Origin: Streptomyces sp. ISL-98
Lineage (GTDB): Bacteria > Actinomycetota > Actinomycetes > Streptomycetales > Streptomycetaceae
Assembly (NCBI RefSeq): GCF_018614055.1
Contig: NZ_JAGGPB010000027.1
Span: forward strand, 1-64,000
Direction of reading: 5' to 3'
DNA: 64,000 bases
Positions 24,771 through 33,885 of the stretch are shown one piece after another (the stretch's first letter is position 1; every line of letters begins with the position of its first letter). The notes under the pieces are model-generated. The model did no database searches and was not told the origin of the DNA. It saw only the letters and a program-made list of their open reading frames with translations. The translations under genes and the position numbers were made by a program.

Positions 24771-25643
24771 CTACTGCGTATTCCCCCGGTGCAGTCGGTC
24801 GCCGCCCGCCAGGATCGCCGCCGCCAGGGCGTCCGCCGCGTCCTGGGCGGCCGCGCGCCTGCGCCCGTGCAGCAGGACGAAGTCCACGCCGCCGAGATCC
24901 GGCAGGCCCGCCTTCGCGGGCAGGGGGGCCAGCCCGGGCGGGATCAGGCCGCGGGTGTGTGCCATGACGCCGAGGCCCGCGCGGGCCGCCGCGATCAGGC
25001 CGCTGAGGCTGCCGCTCGTACAGGCGATGCGCCAGGGGCGGCCGTGTTCCTCCAGGACTTCGAGGGCGCGGGCCCGGGTGATGCCGGGCGGCGGGAAGAG
25101 GATCAGCGGGACCGGGCGGTCCGGGTCGAGGCGCAGGGACGGGGCGCCGATCCAGGTGAGCGTGGACTGCCAGACCAGTTCGCCGTGGGTGTCGCCCGTA
25201 CGCCGCTTGGCGAGGACCAGATCGTGGCGGCCCGCCTCCAGCTGGCGGTGCAGGGTGCCGGACAGCTCGACGGTCAGCTCCAGCTCGACCTCGGGGTGGT
25301 CGAGCCGGAAGGTCTCCAGGATTTCCGGCAGGCGCGTCAGTACGAAGTCCTCCGAGGCGCCGAAGCGCAGCCTGCCGCGGAGCCGGGTCCCGGTGAAGAA
25401 GGCCGCGGCCCTCTCGTGGGCCTGCAGGATCGTACGGGCGAAGCCGAGCATCGCCTCGCCGTCCTCCGTGAGCTCCACGCGGTGCGTGTCACGCGTGAAG
25501 AGCCGACGCCCGGTCGCGTCCTCCAGGCGGCGCACGTGCTGGCTCACGGTGGACTGGCGGAGGCCGAGGCGGCGGGCGGCCTGGGTGAAGCTCAGGGTCT
25601 GGGCGACGGCGAGGAAGGTGCGGAGCTGGGTGGGCTCGTACAT
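24771..25643 (-). CDS. LysR-family transcriptional regulator
   Basis: A 290-aa protein with N-terminal HTH at residues 5-62 (LRTFLAVAQTLSFTQAARRL, then STVSQHVRRLE) and a LysR substrate-binding domain at about 90-285. ATG at 25643. It is divergent from a BASS-type transporter gene 131 bases away, which it probably regulates. The spacer contains the words ATCGCTGATCGTGAT, which has an approximate T-N11-A layout, and a short CCTGA tandem. Confidence 0.92.
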   Translation of the reverse strand: MYEPTQLRTFLAVAQTLSFTQAARRLGLRQSTVSQHVRRLEDATGRRLFTRDTHRVELTEDGEAMLGFARTILQAHERAAAFFTGTRLRGRLRFGASEDFVLTRLPEILETFRLDHPEVELELTVELSGTLHRQLEAGRHDLVLAKRRTGDTHGELVWQSTLTWIGAPSLRLDPDRPVPLILFPPPGITRARALEVLEEHGRPWRIACTSGSLSGLIAAARAGLGVMAHTRGLIPPGLAPLPAKAGLPDLGGVDFVLLHGRRRAAAQDAADALAAAILAGGDRLHRGNTQ

Positions 25644-25774
25644 GGGAGAAGTTTATCGCTGATCGTGATGACAGTAAGAGCTGTATACGGGATTCCCGAT
25701 CGCCTCGATCAGGTGGACGATGGGGAGGGCACGTACCGACCCGACCTGACCTGACCTGACAGCAAGTGGAGCTC

Positions 25775-26803
25775 ATGAGCCGCCGCACGATGCAGTTGCC
25801 GTCCTGGCTGCCGATCGATCCGTACATCCTGGCGCTCATCGGGACGGTGGTCCTCGCGACACTGCTGCCGGCGTCCGGCACGGCGGCCGAGGCGGTCGGC
25901 GGGGCGTCCACCGGAGCGGTTGCGCTGCTGTTCTTCCTGTACGGCGCCCGGCTCTCCACCCGCGAGGCGCTCGACGGGCTGCGGCACTGGCGACTCCATC
26001 TGACGGTCCTGGCCTGTACGTTCGCGCTCTTCCCGCTGCTCGGCCTGGCCGCCAAGGGGCTCGTCCCGTACGTCCTCACTCCCCAGCTCTACGGCGGCCT
26101 CCTCTTTCTCTGCCTCGTCCCGTCGACCATCCAGTCCTCGATCGCCTTCACCTCCATCGCGCGCGGAAATGTGCCTGCGGCGATCTGCGCGGGGTCCTTC
26201 TCCAGCCTCGTCGGGATCTTCCTCACCCCGCTGCTGGCGGCCCTGCTGATCGGCGGCGGAATGGGTGGCTTCTCCGCCGACTCGCTGCTGAAGATCGTCC
26301 TGCAACTGCTGCTGCCGTTCGTCGCGGGGCAGCTGCTGAGGCGCTGGGTGGGCGGCTTCCTGGTGCGGCACAAGAAGGCGCTCGGGTACGTGGACCGCGG
26401 CTCGATACTGCTCGTCGTCTACACCGCCTTCAGCCACGGCGTGACGGAGGGCATCTGGCGCCAGGTGAGCCCGGCCCGGCTCGGCGCGCTGCTGGGCGTC
26501 GAGGCGGTGCTGCTCGCGGCGATGCTGGCGCTGAGCTGGTACGGGGCGAAGCGGCTCGGCTTCGGGCGCGGCGACCGGATCGCGATCCAGTTCGCGGGGT
26601 CGAAGAAGTCCCTGGCGGCGGGACTGCCGATGGCGAGTGTGCTGTTCGGGGCGGAGGCGAGCTTGGCGGTGCTGCCGTTGATGCTGTTCCACCAGATGCA
26701 GTTGATGGTGTGCGCGGTGATTGCGAAACGACGGGCGGGCGATGCGGTGCGGGAGGACGGGGCGGAGTCAGTTGCCTCCCGGCGGGTTTCGTTGGCTGGG
26801 TGA
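25775..26803 (+). CDS. bile acid:sodium symporter (BASS/YfeH-like) family transporter
   Basis: A 342-aa membrane protein with about ten hydrophobic segments, conserved blocks FFLYGARLSTREAL, VPSTIQSSIAFTSIARGN and FAGSKKSLAAGLPMA that mark the SBF-like (PF13593) branch. It probably imports an organic anion with sodium. The ATG at 25775 is preferred over a GTG at 25766 because GGAG lies immediately before it, although the spacing is short. Divergent from its likely LysR regulator. Confidence 0.87.
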   Translation: MSRRTMQLPSWLPIDPYILALIGTVVLATLLPASGTAAEAVGGASTGAVALLFFLYGARLSTREALDGLRHWRLHLTVLACTFALFPLLGLAAKGLVPYVLTPQLYGGLLFLCLVPSTIQSSIAFTSIARGNVPAAICAGSFSSLVGIFLTPLLAALLIGGGMGGFSADSLLKIVLQLLLPFVAGQLLRRWVGGFLVRHKKALGYVDRGSILLVVYTAFSHGVTEGIWRQVSPARLGALLGVEAVLLAAMLALSWYGAKRLGFGRGDRIAIQFAGSKKSLAAGLPMASVLFGAEASLAVLPLMLFHQMQLMVCAVIAKRRAGDAVREDGAESVASRRVSLAG

Positions 26804-26829
26804 GCGCTGCGCGGGCTTGTTCCCCTAGC

Positions 26830-27040
26830 CGCCCCTTATCCCGAAGCTGGGGGGCAAGCCCCCAGGCCCCCGACGCCCTTCGGGCGTTTGAGGAGCGGGG
26901 TCTGGGGCAGAGCCCTCCGCGGCGGCAGCCGCAAATGTCACAGCCGGGAAGGGGCGGGTAGGGGAACTGCGCCGCAGGCAACCCGCACCACGCCGCACCG
27001 CAGGGCACCCGCACCACACCCGCCCCCCACCCACGACGAA
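26830..27040 (+). repeat. dispersed GC-rich repeat, longest intergenic copy
   Basis: Core at 26918-26965 (CGCGGCGGCAGCCGCAAATG, then TCACAGCCGGGAAGGGGCGGG), preceded by GGGGTCTGGGGC and a hairpin-forming CGCCCTTCGGGCG, and followed by the CCGCAGG/CACCCGCACC tail. The core is nearly identical to 44558-44604 and 50831-50878. Confidence 0.85.
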
Positions 27041-27068
27041 CGCCGCCCCCACCTGGCAAAATCGCCAA

Positions 27069-27485
27069 GTGACTTCCGCGATACGCCCCTTCGGTCCCCG
27101 CCCCTGTGCCCTCACCGTCTGCCGGGGCTGCTGCTGCGGTGACGCCCGCAAGCATCCGGGCACGGACCACGACGGCCAGCTGCGCCGCCTACGCGAGGCC
27201 GCCGACGCGTCCGGTGGGCGGCTCGCGGTGCGTACGAGCGAATGCCTCGGCCCGTGCGGTCAGGCCAACGTCGTAGTGGTCCAGCCCTCCACCGAGGGAC
27301 GCCGCCGGGGCGGGCGCGCAGCCTGGGTCGGCTGGGCACTGGACGACGACTGTACGGACGACATCCTGGCCTGGGTCGCAGCCGGCGGCCCCGGCATCGC
27401 AAAGCCCCCGGCCACCCTGGCACTCCAGCTCATCCCCGCCCCGGCGGAAGCCAGGAGCCGGGCCCGGCGCGGGCAGCGGCGCTGA
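27069..27485 (+). CDS. (2Fe-2S) thioredoxin-like ferredoxin domain protein
   Basis: A 138-aa protein. Cys residues in ALTVCRGCCCGD (about 18-25) and SECLGPCGQANVVVV (about 58-65) match the four-cysteine pattern of the thioredoxin-like [2Fe-2S] fold (as in NuoE or respond-type ferredoxins). A C-terminal Arg-rich tail has no match. The start is GTG 27069. The role is probably electron transfer or Fe-S sensing; no partner lies adjacent on the same strand. Confidence 0.8.
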   Translation: MTSAIRPFGPRPCALTVCRGCCCGDARKHPGTDHDGQLRRLREAADASGGRLAVRTSECLGPCGQANVVVVQPSTEGRRRGGRAAWVGWALDDDCTDDILAWVAAGGPGIAKPPATLALQLIPAPAEARSRARRGQRR

Positions 27486-27497
27486 CGCAACGCCGCC

Positions 27498-27521
27498 CGT
27501 CGGCGCGACCTCGCGCCGACG
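27498..27521. terminator. hairpin between convergent genes
   Basis: CGTCGGCGCG and CGCGCCGACG form a ten-base perfect stem with a 4-base loop exactly between the stop of the ferredoxin-like gene and the stop of the convergent hypothetical gene. A bidirectional terminator is likely. Confidence 0.7.
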
Positions 27522-27905
27522 TCAGCCGCCGCCCCGCCGCGCGGCCACCGCGTCGAAGAACGCCCAGCCGTCCACCGTCCTGACCTGCGGATCATCCGTG
27601 TCCCAGCCGTCAGCCCCCGCTTCGTCGAGCAACGCCCTGACCGTGCCGGGCTCATGGAGATTGAGGTCGGCGCCGCGTGCCTTCCCGACAGACCCCGACG
27701 GCATATAACCGTCCGGCACCAGACGGCCCGGCCCGTCCTGAAACGTGATCAGGAGGCGTCCCCGCTCCCCGAAAGGGCGGATGTCGAGGATCTCGCAGCA
27801 GTCCAGGAACCGGCCTTCCTCGGCCCGGTGCCGGTGGGTAACCCACCACAGGAAGGTCTTGTCGTCGACCACCAGACGCCGGGACTTCTTCTCACTGCGG
27901 GACAT
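27522..27905 (-). CDS. conserved hypothetical protein, 127 aa
   Basis: A soluble protein with an Arg/Lys N terminus, a WWVTHRHR segment, LLITFQDGPGRL, and a C terminus VDGWAFFDAVAARRGGG. Good codon bias supports it. No recognised domain. ATG at 27905. It lies downstream of nothing obvious and convergent with the ferredoxin-like gene. Confidence 0.65.
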   Translation of the reverse strand: MSRSEKKSRRLVVDDKTFLWWVTHRHRAEEGRFLDCCEILDIRPFGERGRLLITFQDGPGRLVPDGYMPSGSVGKARGADLNLHEPGTVRALLDEAGADGWDTDDPQVRTVDGWAFFDAVAARRGGG

Positions 27906-28015
27906 CCGGAGATGGTAGCCGCGGACGCCGCCCCGGATCCGGCCTTACGGAGAGCCCGGCCGACGCAGGGGGCGCTCCCCGCCGGCCGGGCCCGTATCCC
28001 GTGTCGCGGGGCGCG

Positions 28016-28855
28016 TCAGACCCCGGTGTGCAGGGCGATGCGCTCGTCGCCCGCGTACACGTTCATGTTCGGCCCGCGCAGGAAACCGACCAGCGTCAGA
28101 CCGGTCTCGGCCGCCAGGTCCACGGCCAGGGACGAAGGCGCGGAGACCGCAGCGAGGACCGGGATACCGGCCATCACCGCCTTCTGCGCGAGCTCGAAGG
28201 ACGCCCGCCCCGACACCAGCAGAACCGCACGCGACAGCGGCAGGCGGCCGTCCTGAAGTGCCCGCCCCACGAGCTTGTCGACCGCGTTGTGCCGGCCGAC
28301 GTCCTCCCGTACGTCGAGCAGCTCGCCCGCCTCCGAGAACAGCGCGGCCGCATGCAGACCCCCGGTCCTGTCGAACACCTGCTGTGCCGCGCGCAGCCGG
28401 TCGGGGAGGCCGGCAAGCAGCTCGGGTGTGAGACGGACCGGCGGAGTATCGGCGATCGGGAAGCGGGCGGTGGTGCGTACCGCGTCGAGACTGGCCTTGC
28501 CGCACAGGCCGCACGAGGACGTCGTGTAGACGTTGCGCTCAAGAGTGATGTCCGGGACCGGGACACCCGGAGCGAGCTTCACATCCACCACGTTGTACGT
28601 ATTTGTGCCGTCCTCGGTGGCGCCCGCGCAGTACACGATCGACTGCACGTCGTCGGCGGCGCCGAGCACGCCCTCGCTCACCAGGAAGCCCGCCGCGAGC
28701 GCGAAGTCGTCGCCCGGCGTCCGCATGGTGATGGCGAGCGGCTTGCCGTTCAGCCGGATTTCGAGGGGCTCCTCGGCGACCAGCGTGTCGGGACGCGTCG
28801 TGACCGCCCCGTCCCTGACACGGATGACGCGGCGGCGCTCGGTGACCCGTCCCAT
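28016..28855 (-). CDS. fdhD: FdhD, sulfurtransferase for formate dehydrogenase
   Basis: A 279-aa protein that delivers sulfur to the molybdenum cofactor of formate dehydrogenase. The catalytic cysteine pair is in TTSSCGLCGKASL; other family blocks are AEEPLEIRLNG, DVREDVGRHNAVDKL and SGRASFELAQKA. ATG at 28855 is preferred to an open frame start at 28870 because MGRVTERR is the usual N terminus. It ends the formate dehydrogenase operon, 58 bases after the Fe-S subunit gene. Confidence 0.95.
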   Translation of the reverse strand: MGRVTERRRVIRVRDGAVTTRPDTLVAEEPLEIRLNGKPLAITMRTPGDDFALAAGFLVSEGVLGAADDVQSIVYCAGATEDGTNTYNVVDVKLAPGVPVPDITLERNVYTTSSCGLCGKASLDAVRTTARFPIADTPPVRLTPELLAGLPDRLRAAQQVFDRTGGLHAAALFSEAGELLDVREDVGRHNAVDKLVGRALQDGRLPLSRAVLLVSGRASFELAQKAVMAGIPVLAAVSAPSSLAVDLAAETGLTLVGFLRGPNMNVYAGDERIALHTGV

Positions 28856-28913
28856 GATGATCAGTCCCACTTCTTCAAGTCATTCGAGTCTTCGAGTCTT
28901 CAGGGCGTCGAGA

Positions 28914-29771
28914 TCAGCGCTGTTGTACGTGCTGGTAGCCGAAACGGCCCTTGATGCACAGATTGCCGTGGGTCACCGGGTTGTCGTGCGGTGAGGTGAC
29001 CTTGACGATCTCATTCTCCTGCACGTGCAGGGTGAGGTTGCAGCCGACGCCGCAGTACGCGCACACGGTCGTCGTCTCCGTCTGGGACGCCTCGTCCCAG
29101 GTCCCGGCCGCGCGCATGTCGAACTCCGACTTGAAGCTGAGCGCGCCGGTCGGGCAGACCTCGATGCAGTTGCCGCAGTACACGCATGCGGAGTCGGTCA
29201 GCGCGGCGTCGTGCTCGACGGAGATGCGGGCGTCGAAGCCGCGGCCCGCGACGGCGATGGCGAAGGTGTTCTGCCACTGCTCGCCGCACGCGTCCACGCA
29301 CTTGTAGCAGAGGATGCACTTGTCGTAGTCGCGGACGTACAGGTCGTTGTCGATCTTGGGCTGTTCGTTGAGACGGGCGGCGTCCGGGCCGAAGCGGTCG
29401 GGCTTCGCCTCGTACTCCTTGATCCACTCGGCGGCGCGCGGCGTCGTGGAAAGATCCGTCGACGATGCGAGCAGCTCCAGCACGATCTTCCGGCTGTGCC
29501 GGGCGCGCTCGGTGTCCGTACGCACCACCATGCCGGGCTCGGCGCGGCGCGAGCAGGCCGGTGCGAGCGTACGGGCGCCCTCGACCTCGACGACGCACAC
29601 CCGGCAGGCGTTCTTGGGAGTGAGGGTGTCGCCCTGGCACAGGGTCGGTATGTCCTGGCCTGCGGCTCGGCAGGCGTCGAGGATCGTGGACCCCTCCGGG
29701 ACGCGGGTCTCGGCCCCGTCGAGAGTGAACTCGATGAGCCTGCGCGGCGGTTGAAGCGGAATCGCGGTCAT
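28914..29771 (-). CDS. formate dehydrogenase alpha, N-terminal Fe-S part encoded separately
   Basis: A 285-aa protein with the domain order of the N-terminal quarter of NAD-dependent formate dehydrogenase alpha. It has a 2Fe-2S ferredoxin domain (about 12-90; Cys in LCQGD, CRVCVVE), a 4Fe-4S pair (CILCYKCVDACGEQW and CVYCGNCIEVCPTGAL), and the Mo-enzyme 4Fe-4S motif CAYCGVGCNLTL with GNLCIKGRFG. It then stops exactly where the alpha chain usually continues into the molybdopterin part. That part is the gene at 31954. ATG 29771 overlaps the NuoEF stop (ATGA). Confidence 0.92.
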   Translation of the reverse strand: MTAIPLQPPRRLIEFTLDGAETRVPEGSTILDACRAAGQDIPTLCQGDTLTPKNACRVCVVEVEGARTLAPACSRRAEPGMVVRTDTERARHSRKIVLELLASSTDLSTTPRAAEWIKEYEAKPDRFGPDAARLNEQPKIDNDLYVRDYDKCILCYKCVDACGEQWQNTFAIAVAGRGFDARISVEHDAALTDSACVYCGNCIEVCPTGALSFKSEFDMRAAGTWDEASQTETTTVCAYCGVGCNLTLHVQENEIVKVTSPHDNPVTHGNLCIKGRFGYQHVQQR

Positions 29772-31963
29772 TCGAAGGCTCCCAAGCGGTCGATGGCGGA
29801 CTCGACGGCGTTCCAGGCGGTCTGTCCGAGACCGCAGATCGAGGCGTCCCGCATGGCTCCGCCGACCTCACGGAGCAGCGCGATGTCTCCGGCGGCGGCA
29901 GCGCCCGTACGGTCCTTGATCCGGTGCAGCGCCTCCTCCTGCCGTACGGTGCCGACCCTGCAGGGCACGCACTGCCCGCACGATTCGTCACGGAAGAACT
30001 CGGCGATGCGGAGCAGGATGGCGGGCAGCTCCACGGTGTCGTCCAGGACCAGGACCACGCCTGAGCCGAGGGTGGCGCCGGCGGCGCGCGTGCCTTCGAA
30101 GGTGAGGGGGATGTCGAGCTCGTCGGGGCGTACGAAGCCGCCGGCGGCCCCGCCGAGGAGGATCGCCCGGAGGACGGTGGGCGGGCCGGCCAGTTCGAGG
30201 AGCTCGCGCAGGGTGGCGCCGAAGGGCAGCTCGTAGATGCCGGGGCGGTCCACCTGGCCGGAGACGCAGAAGAGTTTGGTGCCGGTGGAGGATTCGGTGC
30301 CGGTGCGGGCGTAGGCGGCGGCACCTTCGGTCAGGATCGGGAGCACGTTGACCAGCGTCTCCACATTGTTGACGGCGGTCGGCTTTCCGAAGAGGCCCTT
30401 CTCGACGGGGAAGGGGGGCTTGGAGCGGGGTTCGCCCCGCTGCCCCTCGATGGAGTTGAAGATCGCGGTCTCTTCGCCGCAGATGTACGCGCCCGCGCCG
30501 CGGCGGATCTCGATGTCGAAGGCGTACCCGTGGCCGAGGACGTCGCTGCCGAGGAAGCCGCGCAGCCTGGCCTGGGCAATGGCGTGACTGAGCCTTTCGT
30601 ACGCTCGCGGGTACTCGCCGCGCAGGTAGAGGTAGCCGTGGTGGGCGCCGGTGGCGTACCCGGCGATGGTCATGGCTTCGACGAGGGCGTACGGATCGCC
30701 CTCCATCAGGACCCGGTCCTTGAAGGTGCCGGGCTCGCTCTCGTCGGCGTTGCAGACGAGGTAGTGCGGGTGATCGGGCCGGCGGGAGGTGGCGTCCCAC
30801 TTCCGCCCGGTGGGAAACGCGGCCCCGCCCCGCCCGACGAGCCCGGCGTCGAGCACCTCCCGGACGACCCCGGCGGGCCCGAGCGCGAACGCCCGCCGGA
30901 GAGCGGCGTATCCGCCTTCGGCGCGGTAACTGTCGAGGCTGTACGGATCTACGCTCCCGATCCGCCGCAGGAGTACGAGTCCGGGGTCGCCGAATTGGGG
31001 CACGGCGGTGGCGGCGGGGGGCTCGGGGGGTGCGGTCTCGGGGGCGCGGGTGGCGAGGTCGACGGCGTGGGGGGAGGCGGGGGCGATGACGGCGGCGGCG
31101 CGGGGACGGGGGGCGGTGGCCGGCGTTGCGGCTGACCCGGTCGGCGCGGAGCTGCCGCTTCCCCGTCTGGGGCCCCGCCCCGTCCCGCTCTCCCCCTCCG
31201 ACGGGCCGGGGGCTTGCCCCCGGTTTCGGGAAGGGGCGGGGTGGGGGAATGCCTCGGCCTCCGCCGCAGCCCCCGCCAACGCGGCACCGCCGCCCCGGAC
31301 TTCGAGGCCGGGCCGGGGGTCAGCGCCCGCCCCTGTCCCGGAGCCCAGCCCGAGATCAGGGCTCGCTCCCGGCCCGGGGGCACAGCCCGCGCCTGCTCTG
31401 GGTTCCGCGCCTGCTCCGGGTTCCGCGCCTGCTCCGGGCTCCGCCCCTGCACCGGGCTCCACCCCCGCCTGAAGCAGCAGCGCCGCCGGCCCCCGTTCGC
31501 ACAGCCCCAGGCACGGGCTCGGTTGCCACACCGTGCCCCCCGCAGCCGTGCCCGCCGCGCCCAGGCGTTCCTCCAGGTTCGCGCACAGTGCCGCCGCGCC
31601 GCGTGTCGCGCAGGCCAGGTCCGTGCAGACGTGGAGGACCTTCGCCGGGCGTGGCTTCACCGAGAACATCGCGTAGAAGGTGGCCACCCCGTACGCCTCC
31701 GCCGGCGGCACCGTGAGCCGTCGGCAGATGTAGTCCAGGGCGCCTTCGCTCAGCCACCCCACCCGGTCGTTCACCGCGTGCAGCGCCGGGAGGAGGAGGT
31801 CACGACGTTCTCGCGCCGCCGACCCGCCGCGCGCCCAGCGCAGGTCCGTTCCGGTCGTCGTGCGGTCGGCGCCCTCCCAGCCCGAGGCGGGCGGGCCCAA
31901 CAGCTCGTCCACCGCCGACCGTTCCTCGTCCGTGGGCTCCGCGTCCCTGTACTTCAGGTCCAT
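29768..31963 (-). CDS. NuoE-NuoF fusion, NADH-side diaphorase subunit of formate dehydrogenase
   Basis: A 731-aa protein. The N-terminal NuoE-like domain (about 1-165) holds the [2Fe-2S] cysteines in HVCTDLACATRG and CLGLCERG. The NuoF-like domain (about 330-731) has the FMN/NAD motifs GRGGAAFPTGRKW and CNADESEPGTFKDR, an SLBB region, and the 4Fe-4S set ESCGQCVPCRVGT with a fourth Cys in ICGLGQ. Between them is a linker of about 160 residues, Pro/Gly/Ala-rich, with GAEP repeats and a translated GC-rich repeat. It passes electrons from formate to NAD. ATG 31963 overlaps the upstream stop by ten bases; an open frame extends further but antisense to that gene. Confidence 0.9.
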   Translation of the reverse strand: MDLKYRDAEPTDEERSAVDELLGPPASGWEGADRTTTGTDLRWARGGSAARERRDLLLPALHAVNDRVGWLSEGALDYICRRLTVPPAEAYGVATFYAMFSVKPRPAKVLHVCTDLACATRGAAALCANLEERLGAAGTAAGGTVWQPSPCLGLCERGPAALLLQAGVEPGAGAEPGAGAEPGAGAEPRAGAGCAPGPGASPDLGLGSGTGAGADPRPGLEVRGGGAALAGAAAEAEAFPHPAPSRNRGQAPGPSEGESGTGRGPRRGSGSSAPTGSAATPATAPRPRAAAVIAPASPHAVDLATRAPETAPPEPPAATAVPQFGDPGLVLLRRIGSVDPYSLDSYRAEGGYAALRRAFALGPAGVVREVLDAGLVGRGGAAFPTGRKWDATSRRPDHPHYLVCNADESEPGTFKDRVLMEGDPYALVEAMTIAGYATGAHHGYLYLRGEYPRAYERLSHAIAQARLRGFLGSDVLGHGYAFDIEIRRGAGAYICGEETAIFNSIEGQRGEPRSKPPFPVEKGLFGKPTAVNNVETLVNVLPILTEGAAAYARTGTESSTGTKLFCVSGQVDRPGIYELPFGATLRELLELAGPPTVLRAILLGGAAGGFVRPDELDIPLTFEGTRAAGATLGSGVVLVLDDTVELPAILLRIAEFFRDESCGQCVPCRVGTVRQEEALHRIKDRTGAAAAGDIALLREVGGAMRDASICGLGQTAWNAVESAIDRLGAFE
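31193..31249 (+). repeat. dispersed GC-rich repeat inside the NuoEF linker
   Basis: Contains GGGGGCTTGCCCCCGG and TTTCGGGAAGGGGCGGGG, the family core. It is translated on the minus strand as PHPAPSRNRGQAPGPSEG in the linker between the NuoE and NuoF domains. Confidence 0.75.
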
Positions 31964-33885
31964 GCCGGCACCAGCTTCTCCACTCGTATCGCCGAAGCCT
32001 TGAACTCGGCCGTCCCGGCGATCGGGCAGTTCGCCTCGATCGTGAGCTGATTGGTGTCGACCTCGTCGGGAAAGTGCATGGTCATGAAGGCCAGTCCTGG
32101 CCGCAGCCCCGGATCGACCCACACCGGCGCGGTCACGACGCCGCGCCGGGACGAGACCCGGACCTCCTCGCCCACCTCGACGCCGTACGCCGCCGCGTCC
32201 TCCGGGCTCAGCTCGATGTACTCACCGCGCCGCAGCGGGGACGCGAAACTGCCGCTCTGAACGCCGGTGTTGTACGAGTCGAGGCGCCGACCTGTCGTCA
32301 GCCGCAGCGGGTAGTCCTCGTCCGTCAGGTCTACCGGCGGGTCGTGTGCCACCAGGCCGAAGGGAGCGGCCGGTCCCCGCCGCGCCGGGTCCGTCTCCCA
32401 CAGTCGTGCGTGCAGGAAGCTCGACGGCAGGCGGTCCGTGTCGGGGCACGGCCACTGCAGCCCCTGGTGCTGTTCCAGGCGGTCGTACGTCATGCCGTAG
32501 TGGTCGGGGGAGAGGTCCCGCAGTTCGTTCCAGACGGCTTCGGAGTCGGCGAACTTCCAGGCGTGGCCCAGCCGTTCCGCCATCGCGCAGATGATCGCGA
32601 TGTCCTCGCGCGCCTCGCCCGGCGGGACAAGAGCGGCCCGTACACGCTGCACGCGCCGCTCGCTGTTCGTTGTCGTGCCTTCCGTCTCCGCCCACGCCGC
32701 CGTCGCCGGGAGCACGACGTCCGCCATTTCCGCGGTCTTCGTCAGGAAGATGTCCTGGACGACGAGATGGTCCAGGGCGGCAAGCCTGCGCGTCGCCTGT
32801 TCGCTGTCGGCCTCCGACTGCGCCGGGTTCTCGCCGATGCAATAGACGGCGCGCAGTTCGCGGCTCTCCATCGCCTCGAACATCTCCGTCAGCGTCATGC
32901 CGTACCTGGGCGGGATGACGGTGTTCCAGGTCCGTTCGAACTTGGCCCGCGCCACCGGGTCGAGGATGTCCTGGAAGCCGGGCAGCCGGTTCGGGATGGC
33001 GCCCATGTCGCCGCCGCCCTGCACATTGTTCTGGCCGCGCAGGGGCTGGACCCCGGAGCCGTACCGGCCGACATGCCCGGTGAGCAATGACAGATTGATC
33101 AGCGCTCGCACATTGTCCGTGCCGTTGTGGTGCTCGGTGATGCCCAACGTCCAGCACAACTGTGCGCGTTCGGCTGTCGCGTACGCATGTGCCAGCTCTC
33201 GGATCGCCTCCGCCGGGACACCCGTCACCTTCTCCGCCGCCGTCAGTGTCCATGGCTCGACCAGGTCGGCATACTCCTCGAACCCCGTCGTCGCCCGCTC
33301 CACGAACGCCCGGTTCACCAGCCCCGCGTGGATGATCTCGCGCCCGATCGCATGGGCCAGCGGGATGTCGGTGCCCACGTTCAGGCCCAGCCAGCTCTCC
33401 GCCCATTCGGCGGTCGACGTGCGGCGCGGATCGACGGCGTACATCGGAGCGCCGTTCCTGATGCCCTTCAGTACGTGCTGGAAGAAGATGGGGTGGGCGA
33501 AGCGGGCGTTGGAGCCCCACATCACGATCAGGTCGGTGTGCTCGACCTCTTCGTACGAGGAGGTGCCGCCGCCCGAGCCGAAGGCTGCCGACAGGCCCGC
33601 CACACTGGGCGCGTGGCACGTCCGGTTGCACGAGTCGACGTTGTTGGTGCCCATGACCACGCGTGTGAACTTCTGGGCGACGTAATTCATCTCGTTGGTC
33701 GCGCGGGCGCAGGACAGCATGGCGAAGGCGTCAGGGCCGTACGTGTCCGTCGCCCGCCGGAATCCGGTCGCGGCCCGCTCCAGCGCCTCGTCCCAAGTCG
33801 CTTGCCTCAGCGTGCCGTTGGAGTCACGTACGAGCGGGTGGGCCAGCCGTGTGTACTGCTTCGGCTGCCTGTCTTTCTTCTTCAC
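31954..33885 (-). CDS. formate dehydrogenase catalytic subunit, molybdopterin part
   Basis: A 643-aa molybdopterin oxidoreductase that lacks the usual N-terminal 4Fe-4S domain. It opens at the PLVRDSNGTLRQATWDEAL block that normally follows the Fe-S domain. The active-site Mo ligand is Cys in NRTCHAPSVAGL, replacing selenocysteine of E. coli FdhF. A bis-MGD binding fold covers the middle and a C-terminal dinucleotide-binding domain (LRLTTGRRLDSYNTG) completes it. The missing domain is the protein at 28914. GTG 33885 overlaps the PanE stop (GTGA), and this is a firm start. Confidence 0.92.
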   Translation of the reverse strand: MKKKDRQPKQYTRLAHPLVRDSNGTLRQATWDEALERAATGFRRATDTYGPDAFAMLSCARATNEMNYVAQKFTRVVMGTNNVDSCNRTCHAPSVAGLSAAFGSGGGTSSYEEVEHTDLIVMWGSNARFAHPIFFQHVLKGIRNGAPMYAVDPRRTSTAEWAESWLGLNVGTDIPLAHAIGREIIHAGLVNRAFVERATTGFEEYADLVEPWTLTAAEKVTGVPAEAIRELAHAYATAERAQLCWTLGITEHHNGTDNVRALINLSLLTGHVGRYGSGVQPLRGQNNVQGGGDMGAIPNRLPGFQDILDPVARAKFERTWNTVIPPRYGMTLTEMFEAMESRELRAVYCIGENPAQSEADSEQATRRLAALDHLVVQDIFLTKTAEMADVVLPATAAWAETEGTTTNSERRVQRVRAALVPPGEAREDIAIICAMAERLGHAWKFADSEAVWNELRDLSPDHYGMTYDRLEQHQGLQWPCPDTDRLPSSFLHARLWETDPARRGPAAPFGLVAHDPPVDLTDEDYPLRLTTGRRLDSYNTGVQSGSFASPLRRGEYIELSPEDAAAYGVEVGEEVRVSSRRGVVTAPVWVDPGLRPGLAFMTMHFPDEVDTNQLTIEANCPIAGTAEFKASAIRVEKLVPAWT

